Shown here: positions 59,483-64,000 of the stretch, one piece after another
How positions within the stretch are numbered: position 1 is the stretch's first letter
Layout: every line of letters starts with the position of its first letter
From: Nonomuraea polychroma
GTDB lineage: Bacteria > Actinomycetota > Actinomycetes > Streptosporangiales > Streptosporangiaceae
DNA length: 64,000 bases
Direction: 5' to 3'
Assembly: GCF_004011505.1 (NCBI RefSeq)
Contig: NZ_SAUN01000001.1
Coordinates: 4,650,001-4,714,000, forward strand
Notes under the pieces: generated by a model
What the model was told of the DNA's origin: nothing
What the model saw: the letters and a program-made list of their open reading frames with translations, nothing else
The model's database searches: none
Made by a program: the position numbers and the translations under genes

Positions 59483-60537
59483 GCGATGCTCCCTTCCTCG
59501 ACACCGGCGAAGGCCATCAGGCGTGCCCCTTCGGCGGCCAGCTCCTCCATCACGCCGTCGGGCAGCGGATGGAACGGCTCGACCGTCAGCACGCCGTCCT
59601 TAAGGTCCCACATGCCACCGACAGTTCCGTCGACGAGGAACGTGGGGTAGATGACCGCGCCGACGCACACGGCCTTGCGCTGCTCTGCGGTCATCAGCCG
59701 GCCGCGGTCGGCGTAGGCGACGATGAGGTTGTCGAACCAGGGCAGGAACCGTACGGGGGCGGGCACGTCCTCCTCGGCGAGGGGCGCGTCGGGCAGGTCG
59801 TAGAGGACGCGACCCTCGGTGTCCTGATATTTCCGTAAGTGGGGCATGCCCTCCACGACCGCCCGCAGCCGCGTCAGCCCCGACCACATCTGCACGTCCA
59901 TCACGCTCGCCGGCCCGTACGCCGCCAGATACCGCTCCACCAGCCGCTCCACCGAGCCGGTGCCGTCCAGCGGCCGCCCGAGCCACTCCTCGGCCAGCGT
60001 GAACGGGGTGGCCCCGCCGGTCCCCCAGATCCCGTTCGGCGGCGTGTGCACGATCGGCACCAGCGCCTGCGCCGACCAGCTCAGCGCCATCGGCTCGATA
60101 TCGGGCCACCGCTCCCTCAGCAGATCGCGCAGCTGGGGACGGGTGAGCGTGCGCCCGGCCAGGTGCTTGCGCGCCAGCGTGGCCAGCTCCTCCAGGTCCA
60201 CGTCGCGCGTCACGCGCCCGAAGGCCGCCTGCCGGGTCCTGGACAGGATCACCTGCACGATCGGCCGGATCCACACATAGTCGTCGGCCAGCGCCAGGTG
60301 CTGGGTCCCGCGCAGCAACGATCCGCGTACCACCTGCTTGCCGTACAGCAGCGAGGCCAGGTCGTCCTGGGTGAAGGCGGCCAGCCGCGTCCACAGCCCG
60401 ATGTACGGCGCGTCGATCTCCTGCCCCTGCACCGCGACCAGCCGCTCGATGGCCTGGGCGGGCGTGATGGCGGCGCGGCTCAGCAGGAGCTGGCGGTCGA
60501 GCGTGGTGCGGTTGAGCACCCGGCGATTCAGGATCAT
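59449..60537 (-). CDS. Winged-helix DNA glycosylase-like protein (HTH_42/AlkZ family)
   Basis: 362 aa, usual length. VAVQGQEIDAPYIGLWTRLA carries the Q-x-Q motif that is catalytic in AlkZ-type DNA glycosylases, which excise bulky or crosslinked bases. RGTQHLALADDY, YLAAYGPASVMDVQMWSGLT, FLPWFDNLIVAYADRGR and FLVDGTVGGMWDLK are family stretches. It may repair alkylated or crosslinked DNA. A broken paralog lies at 62063-62995. Confidence 0.82.
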   Translation of the reverse strand: MILNRRVLNRTTLDRQLLLSRAAITPAQAIERLVAVQGQEIDAPYIGLWTRLAAFTQDDLASLLYGKQVVRGSLLRGTQHLALADDYVWIRPIVQVILSRTRQAAFGRVTRDVDLEELATLARKHLAGRTLTRPQLRDLLRERWPDIEPMALSWSAQALVPIVHTPPNGIWGTGGATPFTLAEEWLGRPLDGTGSVERLVERYLAAYGPASVMDVQMWSGLTRLRAVVEGMPHLRKYQDTEGRVLYDLPDAPLAEEDVPAPVRFLPWFDNLIVAYADRGRLMTAEQRKAVCVGAVIYPTFLVDGTVGGMWDLKDGVLTVEPFHPLPDGVMEELAAEGARLMAFAGVEEGSIAWLPPRSSTTT

Positions 60538-60587
60538 GCGCCCAGCCTAGACATCAATGCGGCAAGGACCGTTCCGCGATGCAACCG

Positions 60588-62018
60588 TCAGTGGGGCAGG
60601 GTGGCCTCGGCGTCGCGGAGTTCCTCCAAGGCGGCGCGCAGGTGCCGGGTCAGCTCCCAGGCGTCCGGGACCATCCGCCGGTCGGTGACGACGCCGATGT
60701 CGAGCGAGCCGTCGTAGGAGAACGCGGTGATGTTGACGCCGCCGCTCACATCCGTGATCACGGACACCGGGTAGTGGGTCAGCAACCGCCCGCCGCACAC
60801 GTACAGGGGGAACTGGGGCCCCGGCACGTTCGAGACGATGACGTTGATCGGCGGGAGCGTCTCCCCCACCAGCCCGAACGCCGATCTCGACGCCAGCCCC
60901 ATGAGCGCGGCCGGCATCGACTCGCTGAACTCGCGCAACCATCGCGCGGGAGCCAGCGAGAACCTGTCCTTGATCCGGTGCATGGCCTGCCGCACCTGGT
61001 ACAGCCGGTCGACGGGATCGGCGACGTGCACGGCCAGCGGCGCCGTCATGATCGTCACCTGGTTGCCGCGCCCTTCGACGCCGGCCTCCCGCAGCGAGAA
61101 CGGCACCCCGGCCACCAGCGGCCGGCTCGGCACGCCGCCGTGCGCGGCCAGCCACCTGCGCAGCGCGCCCGCGCACACGGCCATGACGACGTCGTTGACC
61201 GTGACCCCGAACGCCTTGCGGACCTGCTTGATCTCCTCGAGCGGCAGCGACACGAACGCGAAACGCCGGTGTTGGGACACGGGGCCGCTGAACGGTGTGC
61301 GCGGCGCGGGCAGCGTCGGCAGCTCAGGCGCCTGCCCCGCGCCGGCGAGCTTGCGGGCGACCCCGGAGACGAGCTGGCTGCCCGGGATCCGGGACACGAC
61401 GGGGATCTCGTCCAGGTGCGGCACGGCCCGGGCCGCGAACCGCACCGCCTGGGCGGGGTTCATCGCCAGCCTGGCCAGCCCGCGCGCCACCATCTCCGCG
61501 CGGCCGGGCGGCGGCGCCTCCGGCTCGGGCGCGGCGGCGGGCGGCGGCGCGGGCTCGGGGCTGGTGTCGAGCAGCGCGGCCAGCACGTCGGCGCCGCCGA
61601 TGCCGTCCACGGCCGCGTGGTGGATCTTGGTGTAGAGGCCCATGCGGCCGCCGGACACGCCGTGGATCAGGTAGATCTCCCACAGCGGGCGGCCGCGGTC
61701 GAGGCGGCGGGCGTGCAGGCGGGAGACCTGCTCGGCGAGTTGCCTGTCGTCGCCGGGCGGCGGCAGGCCGATCTCGCGTACGTGGTAGTCGAGGTCGAGA
61801 TCGTCCTCCTCCACCCAGTAGGGGTGGTCGAGCCCGAACGGCACCTGGGCCAGCTTGCGCCGCAGGGAGGGCACGTACGGGAGCCGGCGTTCGAGCAGGT
61901 CCTGCAGGTCGGCGCGGTTGAGGTCGCCGTCGAGAATGGCCAGGCCGGCGATGTTGGCGACGTTCGTCGCGGTCTCGAAATGCAGGAACTGGGCGTCCAG
62001 GGCGGAAAGCTGCGGCAT
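60588..62018 (-). CDS. Wax ester synthase/diacylglycerol acyltransferase (WS/DGAT)
   Basis: 476 aa from ATG 62018 with GGAGGTGT upstream. The active-site motif HHAAVDG (about residues 132-138) is intact. PLWEIYLIHG, GRGNQVTIMTAPL, and NVIVSNVPGPQFPLYVCG are family signatures. It transfers acyl-CoA to diacylglycerol or fatty alcohols and makes storage lipid at the membrane. A proline/alanine-rich linker lies at about 175-195. Single gene between two glycosylase-like genes. Confidence 0.92.
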   Translation of the reverse strand: MPQLSALDAQFLHFETATNVANIAGLAILDGDLNRADLQDLLERRLPYVPSLRRKLAQVPFGLDHPYWVEEDDLDLDYHVREIGLPPPGDDRQLAEQVSRLHARRLDRGRPLWEIYLIHGVSGGRMGLYTKIHHAAVDGIGGADVLAALLDTSPEPAPPPAAAPEPEAPPPGRAEMVARGLARLAMNPAQAVRFAARAVPHLDEIPVVSRIPGSQLVSGVARKLAGAGQAPELPTLPAPRTPFSGPVSQHRRFAFVSLPLEEIKQVRKAFGVTVNDVVMAVCAGALRRWLAAHGGVPSRPLVAGVPFSLREAGVEGRGNQVTIMTAPLAVHVADPVDRLYQVRQAMHRIKDRFSLAPARWLREFSESMPAALMGLASRSAFGLVGETLPPINVIVSNVPGPQFPLYVCGGRLLTHYPVSVITDVSGGVNITAFSYDGSLDIGVVTDRRMVPDAWELTRHLRAALEELRDAEATLPH

Positions 62019-62062
62019 GGGGGACACCTCCGCACCGAACCAATCAGACTGCGCCCATCTCT

Positions 62063-62995
62063 TCAAGGGTCCGCCACTTCAAGGGACAGCGCGCTCGCGT
62101 CGGGCTCGGCGAACGCCAGCAGCCGCAGCCCCTCCTCCTCCAGCGGCTCCAGCGGCGCCGAGGTGAACGGGCTGACGAGCAGCCTGGCCTTCTTGCCCGA
62201 GCGTTTGATCTGCCAGGTGCCCGCCGCGAACCCGTCGACGAGGTAGACGGCCCTGACCCGCAGGTTCTTGGTGGTGACCTGCCCTCCGTACGCGTCGGCG
62301 ACCACCCGGGTGCGGTCGGCGTGGCCGAGGACGAGCGTGTCGAAGTCGGGCAGGAACCGCACGGGCGCGGGCACGTCGCCGCCCGGCCGCGGCGCGCCGG
62401 GCAGGTCGAACAGCTCCTTGCCGTCCGGGCCGGCGAGCCGCTCCAGGTCCATCCCGGACATGACCCGCTTGAGGCCGCCCAGCCCCGACCAGGTCTGCAC
62501 GTCGGCGGGGGCGGCGGGGCCGAAGGCCGCCAGGTACCGCTCGATCAGGGTCTCCAGGGCCGCCGGGTACGGGCCGGAGCTCGTTGAACGTCATGAGCCC
62601 CGCGGCCGGCAGCCGGTCGGCGGCGGCCACGACGGCGTCGAAGTCCACCTCGTCGAAGCGGCGCGCGGCGGCGGCCGGCATGGGCGCGAGCAGCGGCCGG
62701 AACGCGGCGAAGTCCTTGGCCGTCACCATGTGCAGCGTGGCCCGCCACATGGTCGCACGGACCACCGTGCGGGTGTGCAGAGCCGTGTGCAGGTGATCGC
62801 GCTCGAACCCCTCCCCTTCGCACCTGGAGCAACCACCTCGACGAAGTCCCCGCGAAACGCGACCAGCGGCGGACGCGGCTCCTGCGCCTGCAGCCCGGCC
62901 AGCCCGTGCACGACGTCGGTAACATCCCCTTTGTGGCGTTTGAGGAGATACTGACGGGCCAAGGTGGCACGGTTGAGGTCCCGAAGGGTGAGCAT
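62063..62995 (-). pseudogene. Winged-helix glycosylase-like gene, broken paralog
   Basis: Three pieces of the HTH_42/AlkZ-like family lie in different frames. The N-terminus runs from ATG 62995 (DLNRATLARQYLLKRH; GLAGLQAQEP holds the Q-x-Q motif); the second piece contains TVVRATMWRATLHMVTA; and the C-terminal half from about 62570 has YLAAFGPAAPADVQTWSGLG, FLPDFDTLVLGHADRTR and LVDGFAAGTWQIK. One shift lies in a G-rich run near 62805 and another break near 62585, where part of the middle is missing. Two lesions make a sequencing error for the whole gene unlikely. Confidence 0.75.
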
Positions 62996-63004
62996 CTACA
63001 TATC

Positions 63005-64000
63005 ATGCCTTTCCCCATTAATGCGGTACGCGCTTGTTACCCCGCCCTGACCGACGGCTACGCCTACCTCGACGGAGCGGCCGGCACCCAAACCCCCCGA
63101 TCGGTGATCGACGCGATTGCCGACGCCTACCGCAGCGGGATCGGCAACGTGGGCGGCGCCTTCCCGGCCAGTCACCGCTCCGACGCCATCGTGGCGGCCT
63201 GCCGCGCGGCCGTGGCCGACCTGGTCGGCGGCGACCCCGGCGGGGTGATCCTCGGCCCGAACATGACCACCCTGACCTACCGCCTGGCCAGGGCGATCGC
63301 CGGCCCCGGCGACGAGGTGGTGGTCTCCAGGCTGGACCACGACGCCAACGTCCGCCCGTGGACCCAGACCGGCGCGACCGTCCGCTGGGCCGAGGTGGAC
63401 CCGGTGACCGGGGAACTGCCGGTGGAGCAGTACGCGGACCTGATCGGCGAACGTACACGGGTGGTGGCGGTGACGGCAGCGAGCAACATCCTCGGCACCC
63501 GGCCGGACGTGCCCGCGATCGCCGAGCTGGCGCACCGGGCGGGCGCGCTGATGTACGTGGACGGCGTGCACGCCACCGCGCACGGCCCCGTGGACATGCG
63601 CGCGCTCTGCGCCGACTTCTACGCCACCAGCGCCTACAAGTGGTCGGGCCCGCACATCGGCGCGGTGGTGGCCGACCCGGCGCTGTTGGAGACGCTCCGG
63701 CCGGACAAGCTGGCCTCCTCGCCGGACACGGTGCCAGAGCGGTTCGAGACGGGCACGGCGGCCTTCGCCGACCTGGAGGGCGTGACGGCGGCGGTGGATC
63801 ACCTGGCGTCCATGGTCCCCGGCTCCGGCAGCCGCCGCGAAAGGCTGCTCGCCTCGATGACGGCGGCGGAGGAGCACGAGCTGGAGCTGTTCGCGGAGCT
63901 GCTGGCGGGGCTGGAGACGATGCCGCACGTCACCGTGTACGGCAAACCGGCCAGGCGCACCGCCACCGCGTACTTCACCGTGGCCGGGCACACCCCGCGC
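63005..64000 (+). CDS. Cysteine desulfurase-like aminotransferase class V (partial)
   Basis: 332 residues are inside the window and the gene continues beyond it. It starts at ATG 63005, ten bases from the divergent broken gene. PLP fold type I: YLDGAAGTQTPRSVI at the start, LGPNMTTLTYRLARAI, VVVSRLDHDANVRPW, MYVDGVHATAHG, and the PLP lysine in YATSAYKWSGPHIG. It belongs to the CsdA/SufS-related group often annotated as cysteine desulfurase-like proteins; isopenicillin epimerase-type activity is an alternative. The C-terminal loop with a possible active cysteine is not visible here. Confidence 0.85.
   Translation, partial: MPFPINAVRACYPALTDGYAYLDGAAGTQTPRSVIDAIADAYRSGIGNVGGAFPASHRSDAIVAACRAAVADLVGGDPGGVILGPNMTTLTYRLARAIAGPGDEVVVSRLDHDANVRPWTQTGATVRWAEVDPVTGELPVEQYADLIGERTRVVAVTAASNILGTRPDVPAIAELAHRAGALMYVDGVHATAHGPVDMRALCADFYATSAYKWSGPHIGAVVADPALLETLRPDKLASSPDTVPERFETGTAAFADLEGVTAAVDHLASMVPGSGSRRERLLASMTAAEEHELELFAELLAGLETMPHVTVYGKPARRTATAYFTVAGHTPR

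Overview
The window is high-GC actinobacterial chromosome (strong G/C at third codon positions, LacI and TetR regulators, sugar ABC transporters, a group 1/2 sigma factor). The gene mix of many secreted plant-glycan enzymes plus an HrdB-like extra sigma factor suggests a filamentous soil actinomycete, perhaps Streptosporangiaceae (Nonomuraea-like). The genus is inference. I see no rRNA, tRNA or CRISPR array.

Layout. 0.4-5.1 kb: phosphodiesterase, a decayed iron-siderophore binding protein, an FAD oxidoreductase, and an olsB/olsA-like ornithine-lipid pair. 5.4-12 kb: a complete five-gene oligopeptide/nickel-type ABC operon behind a promoter flanked by a 10-bp inverted repeat. 12-14.6 kb: secreted M14 carboxypeptidase. 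14.7-23.4 kb: a pectin (rhamnogalacturonan I) locus with an aldolase, a PL11 lyase, a LacI regulator with its sugar ABC transporter, and a GH43-like enzyme; palindromes of the type TTTATCGATAAA lie at its promoters. 23.5-24.1 kb: secreted double-psi-barrel protein. 24.5-36.3 kb: a second glycan locus with two paralogous clan GH-A enzymes, a GH127 beta-L-arabinofuranosidase, a sugar ABC transporter and a LacI regulator, tied together by two identical operators (TGTTAGCGCTCACAT). 36.4-38.2 kb: DoxX, Ohr and a divergent TetR.

38.2-43.2 kb: a four-gene operon that looks like methylsuccinyl-CoA dehydrogenase (Mcd), mesaconyl-C4-CoA hydratase (Meh), a second acyl-CoA dehydrogenase and mesaconyl-CoA C1-C4 transferase (Mct). 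Together they would take methylsuccinyl-CoA to citramalyl-CoA, joining the first part of the ethylmalonyl-CoA pathway to the last part of the 3-hydroxypropionate bicycle. A truncated SDR remnant sits inside this operon. I consider it the most interesting system here.

43.4-47.7 kb is an accessory scar: a HEAT-repeat protein, a 52-aa ORF and an unusual zinc-ribbon/triple-S1 fusion in one operon, followed by remnants of a serine resolvase and a Mu/TniA-type transposase that cut a DUF4240-like gene. 47.7-49.1 kb: GAF-SpoIIE phosphatase. 49.2-54.8 kb: a third sugar locus (LacI, GH3, GH42). 54.8-64 kb: a tiny secreted peptide ORF, adenosine deaminase, methyltransferase, a sigma factor divergent from a TetR with shared operators, a TfoX-like protein, an intact and a broken winged-helix glycosylase-like protein, a wax ester synthase/DGAT and the start of a cysteine-desulfurase-like enzyme.
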